NCBI GenBank assembly: GCA_016932315.1
Contig: JAFGDD010000002.1
Span: 83,326-147,325, forward strand
DNA length: 64,000 bases
Reading direction: 5' to 3'
Source of the DNA: Candidatus Woesearchaeota archaeon
Lineage (GTDB): Archaea; Nanobdellota; Nanobdellia; Woesearchaeales; SM23-78
Below are positions 41,291 to 50,975 of the stretch, piece by piece. The notes under the pieces are model-generated. The model saw only the letters and a list, made by a program, of their open reading frames with translations, did no database searches and was not told where the DNA came from. Within the stretch, counting starts at the first letter, position 1, and every line of letters begins with the position of its first letter. The translations under genes were made by a program, and so were the position numbers.

Positions 41291-44200
41291 CTAGCTGTTA
41301 AATAATCCCCAGCCGTAATTGCCTGTGAAGGTTCCTGCGCTTAAGCCTTCGTATGGGCTGATGTAAAGCGTGAGGTTCTCGCTATAAATTCCTGGATAAA
41401 CGAGTGCGTATGAAGGCACAGAGCCTGCAACTATTGCAGTAAGGTTGTAAGTCTCTGCGTAGCTGTAATCAATGTTGCCGCTGATGTTCTTCAAATTGTT
41501 GGTATCATTGCCGATGTGAGCAAAGGCTGTGTCATAGCTTATTGCTCCGTTGGACAAGTTCATGAAGAACTTGGTGTGGTTGTATCCCTTGGTTATAAGG
41601 TTGAACTCGAATGTTATTGAGCTTCCCCCTATTGTTCCGCTCTTTGTGCTTTCGCCATTAATGGTTGGCTGTATTGCATAGATTGAAGTTATCTGGCTTA
41701 TGTTGGAGTAGTTGTTGCCGAACAAGTCTGTTCCGTTAACAGTAACATTCCATGTGCCAACAGGCAGGTAAATTCCGTCATAATTAACTCCGAACTGGCC
41801 TGCTGTGTCAAGGCTTCCGCTAGCCCATATTACGCTTGCATCGCTGGCATTGAATATTTGGTAAGTGCCGCTGCTGAAGTAAAGGTCGATTGCAGTGGCG
41901 TTAACCCTGAAGTTCTGGGCAGCCAGAGTGGTCTGGTTGATGTCAATATCAATGGTTGGGTAGACGCAGTCAGTGCTTGTTCCTCCTGATGCAAAGCTTG
42001 CATTTAGTAATGGGCAGAAGTCAACTGCTCCTATTGATGAGTCCTCATTATCATCATAAGTCCTGTTGTCGACGTAATAAGCCCATGTGCTGTTGAACCA
42101 GTTATTCTCTGCAGTCACAGCAGTTCCTACCTGCAAGTTCTCAACATCATAACTTGTGCTGTTGGTAATGTCGTTGTAAGAAATGTTGTCGCCTGTGCAG
42201 GTTGATGTTCCTACGTCATCAATGCTTAAGCCAATGTAGTTGTAATGCATGTAGTTGAAGGTGATGTTGCTTGTGCTCACGTTCTGTAACTCTAAGCCGT
42301 TGTCGCTATTATAATTGATAGTGTTGTTCTTGATTTGTGTTGTATTAACAGATGTAGCTTTGAGGCCGTTAAGGGTGTTGTTAATCAGGGTGTTCAGTGT
42401 TATGTTGTTAAGGTTTGAAGCGCTTATGATTACTCCGCTGGTGGTGCTGCGGCTTATGGTGTTGCTCTCAACTGCGTTGCTGTCGCTGCCGCTAGTCAAT
42501 GCTAGTCCTGCAGTGGTTGAGCGGTTGATTAGGTTTGAGATGATATAGTTATTGTCAGAGCCTGTGAGAGTCACATTCTTTACATCCCAGAAATTGTTGC
42601 TGGTGATGTTTGCATACTTGCTTGATTCAAGCTTTAGTCCTTCCTGGTTGTAATTGCTGAAGTTGTTGTTGTACAAAGTCGATATGTCTGAGCTGATAGC
42701 ATAAACTCCTACAGCGTCAGAATTTGCTAGCGTGTTTGTCAAGCTGTTGTTGAATATGCTTGTGGAGTTGGATAAGTTCACAAGCACTTCTCCAAGGATG
42801 TTAGAGACAAAGGTGTTGTCGTCCAATAAGTTGCTGTGGGCAGTTAATAATTGTACCCCCCTGTAAGTGTTAAGGTAGAATGTGTTGTTCCTGAGCGTGC
42901 TGTTATGAGTGTCATTAATCATTATTCCATAGAGCAAGTTGGTGTTGATGTTGTTATCAGCAATAGTAGTCCAGTTTGAATCTACTAAGTCGATGCCGTA
43001 AAGCGTGTTGGTGCTGATATTGTTGGCAATATCAAATGTGTTGTTAATGGAAACGTTGAGGAAGAAACCGCTCTGAGCGCATCCTGTAATAGTGTTAGTC
43101 ATGAAGTGGTTGGTATCTGAGAGGTACATGTACACTCCGTTGCCTGCAGTGCTGTTAATCCTTACATTGGTGATGTTGTTCACGTCAGACTCAAAGAATT
43201 CTATTCCTGTGTCAGGAGCTCCTGTGATGTTGATGTTTGATATTCTTGAGCCGGTAGTGTTGCAAATCAGTATTGCCCGGTCCATGCCGCCGCTTACAGT
43301 CAAGTCGCTAATGTTAATATCTGATGAGCTAACCACTCCGAGATAAACAGCATTGGATGAGAAAGCCTCTGCGCTCGTCCTGACAATAAACCTTACTAAT
43401 CCTCCATCTATCAGGTTGCCTGTGCCTGAGAAGTTCTGAGCACAATCGCCGATCTCAGTGTAAGTAAGGCTGATTCCATCGTTAGTGCTGCTGTTAGCCA
43501 CGTTGCTGATGAAGTCGTTGTTCTTTGAGTAAGAGATGAAATAACTGTGGTCTGCTGCGTCAAGGATGAGGTTGTTGGAAAAGGTTGTGGTGTTAGCCAT
43601 GTAAAGGGTAAGCCCTGATGAGCCTGCATTGGTCAAGTTGGTGTAATTAATCCTGTTATTCTCTGAGTAGCCAATGTACATGGCGTGCCCGCCGCTGTTA
43701 CTTATATTACAATAGGCAATGATATTAGAGTCTGAATGGTTATACATGTAGAATCCTATTGATGTTGCATCATAAATCTTCTGCTCAATGAATGTGTTGC
43801 CGCTGCTGTTGAATATGTCAAAACCGTCATCACCTGCATTGTCAATAATATTATTGTAGAAAATTCCTGATGATGATGTTCGTATAGAAATTCCGTCAGT
43901 GCCGGAGTCAGTAATATTGGTGTTGTTAACAGTTATGCTTGGCACGTCAATCAACTTAATGCCTTCGCTGGTCGTTGTTTCAATCGAAGCCCCAACAATG
44001 TAGTTGGCGCTGGAATTGTATACTATCATCCCGACGGGCGCAGTATCTATGACTTGATTAGTAATGTTGTTCCCGCTTGAATAGCTGTTCAGTATAATCC
44101 CGCCGTTTGAACTGACTGTCTCTATCCTGTTACCGCTGAAACTGTTATTGCTGGAGTTCCATATGAAGAATCCATAGTTATTAGCGTTTGTGATGTTATT

Positions 44201-45007
44201 GTTGAGCAGGGTATTGTAGCTTGAGTTCGACCCAAGGTATATGCCTGCTGAAGAGCTGCTGTCAATCCTGCAGTTTTGTACAAGAGTATAAGTCGCGTTC
44301 TGCTGGTCAACTCCAGAGCCGCTAATTATTATTCCGTTCGCATCACCCTGGATGATTGCGCTGTCAATTGTATTGTTGAAGCCGTTGTATATGTTTACCT
44401 TGTTGTTTGAGCCAGAAGAAACATTGCATGAGTAGATAGTTGTTGTGTTGGTGTTCCTAAGCATTATGCCATTGTGGTCACCATTTGATGAGCTTGCATA
44501 CAACGTATTATTGGATGAGTTCTGAAAATGGAATCCGCTGGTAGTTGCTAATGAGGAATGGCTGTTCTGAATAGTTACCAAAGATGATAAATTGGTGAAA
44601 TAATTGTATGAATAGTTAGTAAAGTTGCAGTTCTGGATGACCACGTTGTCAGAGTTATCTATCGTTATTCCGTATCCACCCAGTCCGCTTCCATTGAACC
44701 TGGCATTGTTGCAGTCAAAAACAACATTATCTGCATTTATTATGATAGTTCCATTAGCTCCCTGGTCTGTTATTACAAAAGAGTCTCCATTGGTAGTGCT
44801 GACAGTATAAGTTCCGCTCTCATTTATTATCATAGTGAGGTTGTCAGTTTGGTTTCCAACAATCAGCAAAGATGTGAAATTTCCTGTTCCATAAGTGCAT
44901 CCGGTGGTGTTGCAAACATAAACATATTCAGCCAGTGCACTATTCGGAGCAAAAATGCTTGTAATCAGTGCTATGATAATCAAGAATATTTTTTTATCCA
45001 CCTTCAT
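41291..45007 (-). CDS. Giant parallel beta-helix surface protein
   Basis: The 1238-residue protein begins with a signal peptide (MKVDKKIFLIIIALITSIFA, cleavage near ALAEY). Residues about 90-1000 are a long series of right-handed beta-helix (NosD/PbH1-type) repeats rich in Asn, Ser and Thr, with phrases such as NCNFTN, NNTLYAS and GIMLRN about every 23 residues. Very many N-x-S/T sites suggest heavy N-glycosylation. The last 230 residues are Ig-like. No anchor is seen, so retention on the surface needs another mechanism. Its bulk suggests an adhesin or S-layer-like part, or carbohydrate processing. Confidence 0.85.
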   Translation of the reverse strand: MKVDKKIFLIIIALITSIFAPNSALAEYVYVCNTTGCTYGTGNFTSLLIVGNQTDNLTMIINESGTYTVSTTNGDSFVITDQGANGTIIINADNVVFDCNNARFNGSGLGGYGITIDNSDNVVIQNCNFTNYSYNYFTNLSSLVTIQNSHSSLATTSGFHFQNSSNNTLYASSSNGDHNGIMLRNTNTTTIYSCNVSSGSNNKVNIYNGFNNTIDSAIIQGDANGIIISGSGVDQQNATYTLVQNCRIDSSSSAGIYLGSNSSYNTLLNNNITNANNYGFFIWNSSNNSFSGNRIETVSSNGGIILNSYSSGNNITNQVIDTAPVGMIVYNSSANYIVGASIETTTSEGIKLIDVPSITVNNTNITDSGTDGISIRTSSSGIFYNNIIDNAGDDGFDIFNSSGNTFIEQKIYDATSIGFYMYNHSDSNIIAYCNISNSGGHAMYIGYSENNRINYTNLTNAGSSGLTLYMANTTTFSNNLILDAADHSYFISYSKNNDFISNVANSSTNDGISLTYTEIGDCAQNFSGTGNLIDGGLVRFIVRTSAEAFSSNAVYLGVVSSSDINISDLTVSGGMDRAILICNTTGSRISNINITGAPDTGIEFFESDVNNITNVRINSTAGNGVYMYLSDTNHFMTNTITGCAQSGFFLNVSINNTFDIANNISTNTLYGIDLVDSNWTTIADNNINTNLLYGIMINDTHNSTLRNNTFYLNTYRGVQLLTAHSNLLDDNTFVSNILGEVLVNLSNSTSIFNNSLTNTLANSDAVGVYAISSDISTLYNNNFSNYNQEGLKLESSKYANITSNNFWDVKNVTLTGSDNNYIISNLINRSTTAGLALTSGSDSNAVESNTISRSTTSGVIISASNLNNITLNTLINNTLNGLKATSVNTTQIKNNTINYNSDNGLELQNVSTSNITFNYMHYNYIGLSIDDVGTSTCTGDNISYNDITNSTSYDVENLQVGTAVTAENNWFNSTWAYYVDNRTYDDNEDSSIGAVDFCPLLNASFASGGTSTDCVYPTIDIDINQTTLAAQNFRVNATAIDLYFSSGTYQIFNASDASVIWASGSLDTAGQFGVNYDGIYLPVGTWNVTVNGTDLFGNNYSNISQITSIYAIQPTINGESTKSGTIGGSSITFEFNLITKGYNHTKFFMNLSNGAISYDTAFAHIGNDTNNLKNISGNIDYSYAETYNLTAIVAGSVPSYALVYPGIYSENLTLYISPYEGLSAGTFTGNYGWGLFNS

Positions 45008-45136
45008 TCACCTCAGCCCCTTAATTATTGAAAATATAACTTTGATTAAACAACTCTTATTAAGATAATTTGCTGCATCATATTTAAAGCTTTCTAAAAG
45101 TTCAGATTCTTGTTAACCATTTGGTTGTGAAAAAGA

Positions 45137-45248
45137 AAAAAACCGCCGCCACCAGCTACAGCACCGCAAAAATTTTTATTAAAAATTTTAAGGTGCTTGG
45201 TGGCTTGCTCGGGGGTTGCCCCGCCCGGGGTGTCCAAGGCGGTTTTTT
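45137..45248. repeat. Nested-hairpin intergenic element 14
   Basis: A perfect 11-bp stem joins AAAAAACCGCC (45137-45147) and GGCGGTTTTTT (45238-45248). Inside, GCCACCA/TGGTGGC, AGCACC/GGTGCT and AAAATTTTT/AAAAATTTT nest in turn, and the GGGGTTGCCCC word occurs near 45212. It lies in the 340-bp divergent gap upstream of the PGI/PMI TATA box. Confidence 0.8.
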
Positions 45249-45347
45249 CCCAAAAATTTTCTTTTCATCATCTTTTATCAAAAATTATTTAAAACCCAGA
45301 ACTTATTAGTTTGTTGGAGTGAGTAAAAAGAGGGAGGAAGCGTTCTC

Positions 45348-46388
45348 ATGGCTGAAGATGAGTTGAATGTTGCAGATGCCATTGCCAAGTATGATCCTGA
45401 GAATATGCGCCAGGCTATTCTGAGCACGCCTGATCAGTCAGAGCAGGGCTACAAGTTAGTGGAAGCTTTGGACTTGAGCAGGGCAGGGGGCAAGTATCAT
45501 TCAGTTATCATAGCGGGTATGGGAGGCTCTGCAATTGCTGGCTTGTTATTGCAGAATTTCCTCTCAGACGAGCCTTTAAGGATTGTTGTGGTTCAGGATT
45601 ATTCTATTCCCAAATGGGTTGATAAGCACACACTGGTAATTGCTTGCTCTTATTCTGGTAACACAGAAGAAACTTTGAGTGCTTACAAGGAAGCTAGGCG
45701 TAAAGGTTGTGATGTTATTGTAGTCACTACTGGCGGAAAGATCGAGGAGTACGCCAGGGTTTCAAAGCTCATCATTGTAAACATTCCAACAGGCTACCAG
45801 CCAAGGGCTGCCATGACTATCCAATTCTTTGCAATGCTAAGGATTCTTGAAAAATTAAGACTGGTTGAGAGCAAGGCCAAGGATGTTTTAAAGCTCAAGG
45901 ATGATTTGAAAGCCCAATTAACTACTTTGGAAAAGAATGCTATTATATTATCAGAAAAACTGGCTCATAAGACCCCGTTGGTTTATTCCAGCAAAAGATT
46001 TGAAGCTATAGCTTACAGGTGGAAGTGCCAGTTCAATGAGAACAGCAAAACCATGGCTTTTTATCATTTTTTTTCTGAGATGAACCATAATGAAATCCAG
46101 GCCTTCATTAATCCGCGAGGCAATTATCACGCAATAATTCTAAGGTTTGATGAGGATCATAGAAGGGTGCATAAGAGGATGACTCTCACCAAGGAAATCA
46201 TGCTTAAAGGAGGGGTTAGCGCTACAGAAATAGGCATTAGAGGGACTTCTCTTCTGAGCAAGATGTTCTCTGCTATTATCCTAGGAGACCTTGCAAGCTT
46301 CTACTTAGCCATGAGGCTCAGGACAGACCCTAGCGTTGTTGACTTAATCGAGGACTTCAAGAACAAACTCGGACCTTATGTTGCTTAA
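45348..46388 (+). CDS. Bifunctional phosphoglucose/phosphomannose isomerase
   Basis: This interconverts glucose-6-phosphate or mannose-6-phosphate with fructose-6-phosphate. Two SIS domains are present: GMGGSAIAGLL (about 61-71), SYSGNTEET (about 103-111), then PTGYQPRAA and EMNHNEIQAF, with the catalytic Glu in the last. The 346-residue length fits the archaeal PGI/PMI family. It has a ribosome site GGGAGGAAG. Element 3 begins inside the stop codon. Confidence 0.93.
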   Translation: MAEDELNVADAIAKYDPENMRQAILSTPDQSEQGYKLVEALDLSRAGGKYHSVIIAGMGGSAIAGLLLQNFLSDEPLRIVVVQDYSIPKWVDKHTLVIACSYSGNTEETLSAYKEARRKGCDVIVVTTGGKIEEYARVSKLIIVNIPTGYQPRAAMTIQFFAMLRILEKLRLVESKAKDVLKLKDDLKAQLTTLEKNAIILSEKLAHKTPLVYSSKRFEAIAYRWKCQFNENSKTMAFYHFFSEMNHNEIQAFINPRGNYHAIILRFDEDHRRVHKRMTLTKEIMLKGGVSATEIGIRGTSLLSKMFSAIILGDLASFYLAMRLRTDPSVVDLIEDFKNKLGPYVA

Positions 46389-46596
46389 AAAAGTCGCCTT
46401 GGCCGTTCGCTCTGCACAGATTTTTGCGAAAAATCTGGTAAAAAGCATGCGACTCCTAGTGCTTCGCACCGGAGTCCCATTAAACCGTGCTACCGAGCAA
46501 ATCAAGTTTGCGAGTGTAGCACCCCTTTCAAACGAAGCAGAGCTTTACCGCTTTACACCGGCTTCACTCGCCCTTGGCCATGGCGGCGACTTTTTT
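46387..46596. repeat. Nested-hairpin intergenic element 3
   Basis: A perfect 12-bp stem joins AAAAAAGTCGCC (46387-46398) and GGCGACTTTTTT (46585-46596). The first arm is shared with elements 1 and 2. CAGATTTTTGC (46417-46427) equals the start of the tRNA-Pro T-loop intron. Positions 46520-46545 are identical to 19164-19189 in element 4. Its first two bases are the last two of the PGI/PMI stop codon. It fills most of a 332-bp gap. Confidence 0.85.
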
Positions 46597-46720
46597 ATAA
46601 AGAAATTTTTTATTGAGAAAAAAAAACAAAACCTTTATATATTAAAAGAATAAAACCAAAGGTTAATTGTATTATCCATGAAAATCCTCGGGTTAAGGTG
46701 AGGAATAAGGAGGGATGCGG

Positions 46721-47137
46721 ATGTTAAAGTTTTTGTCTTTCAAAAGAAGGAAAAAGGATAGCTATGATGAGGACGACCGCTTGCAGTCAGAGGACGAGTA
46801 CGTCGAGCTGAACACAGAGGGAGAACGCGGCAAGAACTCAAAAATCATTGTCAGGCCATTCGTAATGCAGGACTTCTCAGACATAAAGATGGTGCTGGAT
46901 TCATTGAGAGAGGGCTACACAATTGCGCTTGTCAACATTAAGCCACTCAAGGAGAAAGATTTGGTTGAACTGAAAAGGGCAGTCAACAAGCTGAAGAAGA
47001 CCTGCGACGCAATCGAAGGAGACATTGCAGGATTCGGGGACGACTACATTGTAATCACCCCAAGCTTTGCAAGCATTTACAGGTCAAAAGCCACCAATCC
47101 GCTCAAGGCAGAGGACGTCGGCGGGGACGAGGCTTAA
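46721..47137 (+). CDS. sepF: SepF-like cell division protein
   Basis: SepF anchors FtsZ to the membrane in archaea that use FtsZ. The core domain (about 45-130) matches: KIIVRPFVMQDFSDIKMVLD, GYTIALVNIKPLKEKDLVEL, DAIEGDIAGFGDDYIVITP. The basic N-terminus (LKFLSFKRRKKD) could bind membrane. ATG 46721 is 6 nt after AAGGAGGG; ATG 46715 is too close to it. No ftsZ is in the window. Confidence 0.9.
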   Translation: MLKFLSFKRRKKDSYDEDDRLQSEDEYVELNTEGERGKNSKIIVRPFVMQDFSDIKMVLDSLREGYTIALVNIKPLKEKDLVELKRAVNKLKKTCDAIEGDIAGFGDDYIVITPSFASIYRSKATNPLKAEDVGGDEA

Positions 47138-47404
47138 ATTATTTTAGTATTCTTTAACTTTTTTGTATTATTATTTTATGATATTATTTTATGATATTTT
47201 ATGATTTAGTAGTTTGTTTATAATTCAGAAATTTTGAAACAATGATTTCAACCAAATAAAGATAGCAATAAGCTAAAAAATAATTAACTTTAAAAATTCT
47301 TAATTAACGTTTTAAAAATATTTCTATAAATCAATATAAGTGTTGCGAACTAATAGTTTGGATTACCATAAACTATAAAAAGCATCTTTCCAATAAATAA
47401 ATTT

Positions 47405-48043
47405 ATGGTCGAGAAGAAAAAACCGAATAAACCCAAGAAAGCTGCTGTGAAGGAAGAAAAAAAGGAGAAGGAAGAGAAAAAGGAATCAGCCAAGCCAAAG
47501 GTTGCAGCAGCTGCAAATGAGGATGATGCTCCATCAATCATTAAGGGAGAAGAATGCCCGATGTGTCATAACAAGACTCTCATGCTTTCTGAAGCCACTG
47601 CTGAGGTTCCTTTTTTCGGCAAGACTTACCTGTTCTCAATGAACTGCTCCAGCTGCAATTATCACAAGTCAGATGTTGAGGCTGATGAGGAAAAGGAGCC
47701 TTGCAGGTACACCATTGAAGTCGATTCTGAGGCTGATATGAAAATTAGGGTTGTCAAGTCTGCAAACGCAACTGTCAAGATTCCTCACGTTGGAAACATT
47801 GAGCCTGGCGAGGCTAGCAACGGCTACATAACCAATATTGAGGGAGTGCTGCAGAGGATGAAGAAGATGGTTGAAGTTCTCCGCGATGACTCTGAGGATG
47901 AGGAGGACAAGAAGAAGGCCAAGAACATCCTGAAAAAGCTCTTGCGCGTCATGTGGGGCCAGGAGAAGCTAAAGATTATTATTGAAGACCAGTCTGGAAA
48001 TTCTGCGATTATATCAGATAAGGCTGTTAAGAGCAAGCTGTAA
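47405..48043 (+). CDS. ZPR1-type zinc-finger protein
   Basis: After a Lys/Glu/Ala-rich tail of about 40 residues (KKPNKPKKAAVKEEKKEKEE), a ZPR1 domain follows: ECPMCHNKTLMLSEA, then MNCSSCNYHKSD as the second Cys pair, then GVLQRMKKMVEVLRDDSEDE. In eukaryotes ZPR1 assists folding of elongation factor 1A; archaeal proteins have one such domain. The 260-bp gap upstream is AT-rich with three copies of TTTTATGATAT and no element. Its 3' end overlaps the convergent gene by 17 nt. Confidence 0.9.
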   Translation: MVEKKKPNKPKKAAVKEEKKEKEEKKESAKPKVAAAANEDDAPSIIKGEECPMCHNKTLMLSEATAEVPFFGKTYLFSMNCSSCNYHKSDVEADEEKEPCRYTIEVDSEADMKIRVVKSANATVKIPHVGNIEPGEASNGYITNIEGVLQRMKKMVEVLRDDSEDEEDKKKAKNILKKLLRVMWGQEKLKIIIEDQSGNSAIISDKAVKSKL

Positions 48044-48644
48044 AAATCAAATTTTTATTTTTTCTAAACCCGCTAATCTTGTCTTTGTCATTTTTGTTTT
48101 TCTTTTTGTCGCATTGCCCAAGAAAAAGGCAGCTGTATTCATAAATGTTAGGCGTTATTAAGTGCTCTTCATAATCTTTGCCGTCATTATTTTTTCTCTT
48201 GCACTCAGAATGGTATTTATACAATATGTGCGCGAGGTTGTCAGCTGCGTTCACAATAGGATATTTTACATCTGCTTTTGGTTCTGGCAGGATTATGACT
48301 GGCTTTTGTGCTAGTCCTTCAAGGTTTCTTAGCTCGGTTCTTCTTATTTCGCCGTCAATGATTATTCTTTCAAGGTTGTTGAATGCACGGATTAATTCTG
48401 CTGCTGCAAGAACGCTAATGTTTTTTGTGTGGAATAGCTGCGAGTATGATTCATCTATCACAATATACTTGAATTCCCGCTCTTGTAGAATGGAATTAAT
48501 TATTCTTTTAGGGCTTTTTCTCTTCTTTGACAGACCTTTGGTGGTAGTGACGATGTCTTCTGGATTCTCAGAATACACTCCGACAAATATCTCAGGGTAT
48601 CTTCCGTTGTTAGACTCGTCAATGCCTAAGTATCCGCGCCCCAT
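48027..48644 (-). CDS. DUF3800/RNase H-fold-like hypothetical protein
   Basis: The 205-residue protein opens with GYLGIDESNNGRYPEIFVGV, a pattern of RNase H-fold proteins in which Asp and Glu start a metal site. Later IIIDGEIRR and VNAADNLAHILYKYH resemble DUF3800-type proteins. The match is from memory and weak. Nuclease activity is possible but not shown. The C-terminus is Lys/Asn-rich. Confidence 0.5.
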   Translation of the reverse strand: MGRGYLGIDESNNGRYPEIFVGVYSENPEDIVTTTKGLSKKRKSPKRIINSILQEREFKYIVIDESYSQLFHTKNISVLAAAELIRAFNNLERIIIDGEIRRTELRNLEGLAQKPVIILPEPKADVKYPIVNAADNLAHILYKYHSECKRKNNDGKDYEEHLITPNIYEYSCLFLGQCDKKKNKNDKDKISGFRKNKNLIFTACS

Positions 48645-48815
48645 AACCTCCCTCTAACATAGTCCTTGGTTTAATTAGTATTTATATCTTTTTCCATTTT
48701 GTAACAAAAATTTACCATTCTATAATGGTGATGTGTTGTGCTGGGGTTTCGCAAAGTTTAAAAAGAGAGGAATCAAAAGAGTATACTAGTAAACAAGTAG
48801 CAACGGTGATATAAG

Positions 48816-48965
48816 ATGTGCCAATATTCATTCAACGGTATCTGCTTTGACCCTGATAAGAAGAAAAAAGGCTTTGTAGCCCAGAAGTGCGACCAATGCC
48901 CCAAACAGAACATAGTGGAAGAGCCAGACGCAGAGATAGAATACATACACCCTGTGTTCAGGTGA
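48816..48965 (+). CDS. Small Cys protein, 49 residues
   Basis: ATG 48816 follows GGTGAT by 5 nt and a TATA box AAGTTTAAAAAGAG near 48765. The peptide MCQYSFNGICFDPDKKKKGF continues to a CDQC pair and ends EIEYIHPVFR. Four Cys in C-x7-C and C-x2-C could bind one metal. The codon pattern and ribosome site look real. Confidence 0.6.
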   Translation: MCQYSFNGICFDPDKKKKGFVAQKCDQCPKQNIVEEPDAEIEYIHPVFR

Positions 48966-49013
48966 ATAGTGAACTTCTCTATTTCATATTATTAATTTTC
49001 TTAATAGCTAAAC

Positions 49014-50177
49014 TTATTTTTTAAGCCCACACTCTTTCTTCAGCAATTCAGCCTTATCACTCTTCTCCCAAGTGAAATCAGGCTCATTCCTTCCAAAATG
49101 CCCGTAAGCAGCAGTCTTGGAATAAATTGGCCTCTTGAGCTTAAGATGCTCGATAATGGCTGCCGGTCGCATGTCAAAGTGCTTGTTAACCGCAGCAATG
49201 ATTTTCTCCTCAGCCACCTTGTTAGTGCCAAAGGTGTCGATGTGAACAGAAGTTGGGCAGGCAATACCTATACAGTAGCTAAGCTGAACCTCGCACTTGT
49301 CAGCCAAACCTGCAGCTACGATGTTCTTTGCAATGTAACGCGCCATGTAAGCACCGGAGCGGTCAACCTTGCTGGGATCTTTGCCTGAGAAGCATCCGCC
49401 TCCATGCCTGCCTACTCCTCCATAAGTGTCAACAATAATCTTCCTGCCAGTAACACCTGTGTCCCCTTCTGGCCCTCCAATCACGAACCTTCCAGTAGCG
49501 TTAATATGCATAGCCGTGTCCTTGTCAATCCAGTTGCCGCACACAGGCTTGATAACTTTCTCAAGGATTTCCTTTCTGAGCTGTTCCTCAGAAACATCTT
49601 CAATGTGTTGCTGGGCTATCACAACAGCAGTAATCTTGTCTGGCTTGTCATCAACATAGCGCACGCTGACTTGGGACTTGCCGTCAGGGCCCAAGCCCTT
49701 GATTTCTCCTTTCTTCCTAACATCTGCAAGCCTGTGAGTGAGCTTGTGAGCCATGATTATCGGGAAAGGCATGAGCTCAGGAGTCTCGTTGCAGGCAAAG
49801 CCGTACATCATGCCTTGGTCTCCTGCTCCTTGATCCTTGTTAATCTTCTTGTTTGCACTAACTCCCTGCGATATATCTGGCGATTGCGCATGAATAGCCA
49901 CCCACACCCCTGCATCCTCAAAATCAATCCCAAACCTCGGGTCAGTGTAGCCAATCCTTTTCAATACGTCCCTCGCAATCTTTTGCACGTCAGCAAAACC
50001 CTTGGTTGTGACTTCGCCGGCAACATGAATGCTGCCAGTGGTCGTCAAGCACTCAACAGCAACCCTGGAATCAGGGTCCTGGCTTAACAATTCGTCAAGG
50101 ATTGCATCGCTCACCTGGTCGCAAATCTTGTCAGGATGACCCTCAGTAACGCTCTCACTTGTTAAGAAATATTCTTT
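49014..50177 (-). CDS. metK: S-adenosylmethionine synthetase, bacterial type
   Basis: This makes S-adenosylmethionine from methionine and ATP. The bacterial/eukaryotic MAT signatures are clear: [19 protein letters not shown] (about 10-28), [10 protein letters not shown] (about 115-124) and [20 protein letters not shown] (about 259-278). Most archaea instead carry a distinct archaeal MAT family, so this gene may have come from bacteria. ATG 50177 is preceded by GAGGTGC; the in-frame ATG 50198 lacks a ribosome site. 387 residues is normal length. Confidence 0.95.
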   Translation of the reverse strand, partial: KEYFLTSESVTEGHPDKICDQVSDAILDELLSQDPDSRVAVECLTTTGSIHVAGEVTTKGFADVQKIARDVLKRIGYTDPRFGIDFEDAGVWVAIHAQSPDISQGVSANKKINKDQGAGDQGMMYGFACNETPELMPFPIIMAHKLTHRLADVRKKGEIKGLGPDGKSQVSVRYVDDKPDKITAVVIAQQHIEDVSEEQLRKEILEKVIKPVCGNWIDKDTAMHINATGRFVIGGPEGDTGVTGRKIIVDTYGGVGRHGGGCFSGKDPSKVDRSGAYMARYIAKNIVAAGLADKCEVQLSYCIGIACPTSVHIDTFGTNKVAEEKIIAAVNKHFDMRPAAIIEHLKLKRPIYSKTAAYGHFGRNEPDFTWEKSDKAELLKKECGLKK

Positions 50178-50261
50178 CATGATAAAGCACCTCGCCATTC
50201 TTGTAAATGATTATTGTCTCTCTCCTGAAACGCTGATTTATAAATTTTATTAAAAAGAATT

Positions 50262-50975
50262 CTACATTAATTTACCAACTTTACCGAACTTGTAAGTCTT
50301 GTCTCCAACAATAAAAGCTTCAAAGGCAGAAATATTGCGAATGAAAGGGCTCAGTAGTTTCTCCTGCAGAATATCAGTTCCTTCTGTGACAAAATTAAAG
50401 CTCGGCATCACTATGAGCTTCTTATTCTTGAATTTGCCCAGGAGGAAGCACTTGTACTTCTCAACCCGCGGGCCATCGCGCAAGCTGATAGCAGGATGCT
50501 CGTGCCCTATAATTATGGTCTTTGATTTTTTCCAGTCAGCGCTCTTCTCATCAAATAATTTGTGGCCATGGCAGAATAAATAATTATCAACTAAAAAATA
50601 TTCTCTAATTGCAAGATTCTTTTTCTCAGCTAAAGGACCAAGAATCGTGTCATGGTTGCCTTTAATCAGAATTACTTTGCCTGCTTTTTCCATCAGATAA
50701 TCAAGAAGACTAAGAGTATCCCTCCACTCCTGCCTTGAGATTATGCCGAACTCATGCTTTATGTCGCCTAGCATAACAACCAGCTCAGGCTTTATGTCCT
50801 TGAAAACAGTATCGAGATGCTTGGTGATCTCAGAGAACTGCAATCTAGGAATAAGAACTCCTTGCTTGTTAAGAGATTCTTCAAAGCCGATGTGAGAGTC
50901 TGCGATAACAAGGATTTTTTGCTTCTCTAAAAAGAGAGTCAATCCGATGATTTTGATGTTAGGCAGGATATTCAT
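50262..50975 (-). CDS. Calcineurin-like phosphoesterase
   Basis: This archaeal metallophosphoesterase (COG1407-like) has the metal motifs IADSHIGFE (D-x-H), VMLGDIKHEFG (G-D), LIKGNHDT (G-N-H-D) and IIGHEHPA. The 237-residue size matches the family, whose substrates are unknown. It overlaps the pyrophosphatase-like gene by 4 nt, so they are translationally coupled. Confidence 0.85.
   Translation of the reverse strand: MNILPNIKIIGLTLFLEKQKILVIADSHIGFEESLNKQGVLIPRLQFSEITKHLDTVFKDIKPELVVMLGDIKHEFGIISRQEWRDTLSLLDYLMEKAGKVILIKGNHDTILGPLAEKKNLAIREYFLVDNYLFCHGHKLFDEKSADWKKSKTIIIGHEHPAISLRDGPRVEKYKCFLLGKFKNKKLIVMPSFNFVTEGTDILQEKLLSPFIRNISAFEAFIVGDKTYKFGKVGKLM

Noticed and set aside
45121..45309. A 62-codon frame across element 14
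   Set aside because: The frame is made by the stems of the element and a Lys-rich start; no conservation or ribosome site supports it.
47138..47404. Possible replication origin in an AT-rich gap
   Set aside because: The gap has three TTTTATGATAT copies but no recognisable origin-recognition boxes and no orc1/cdc6 gene nearby.
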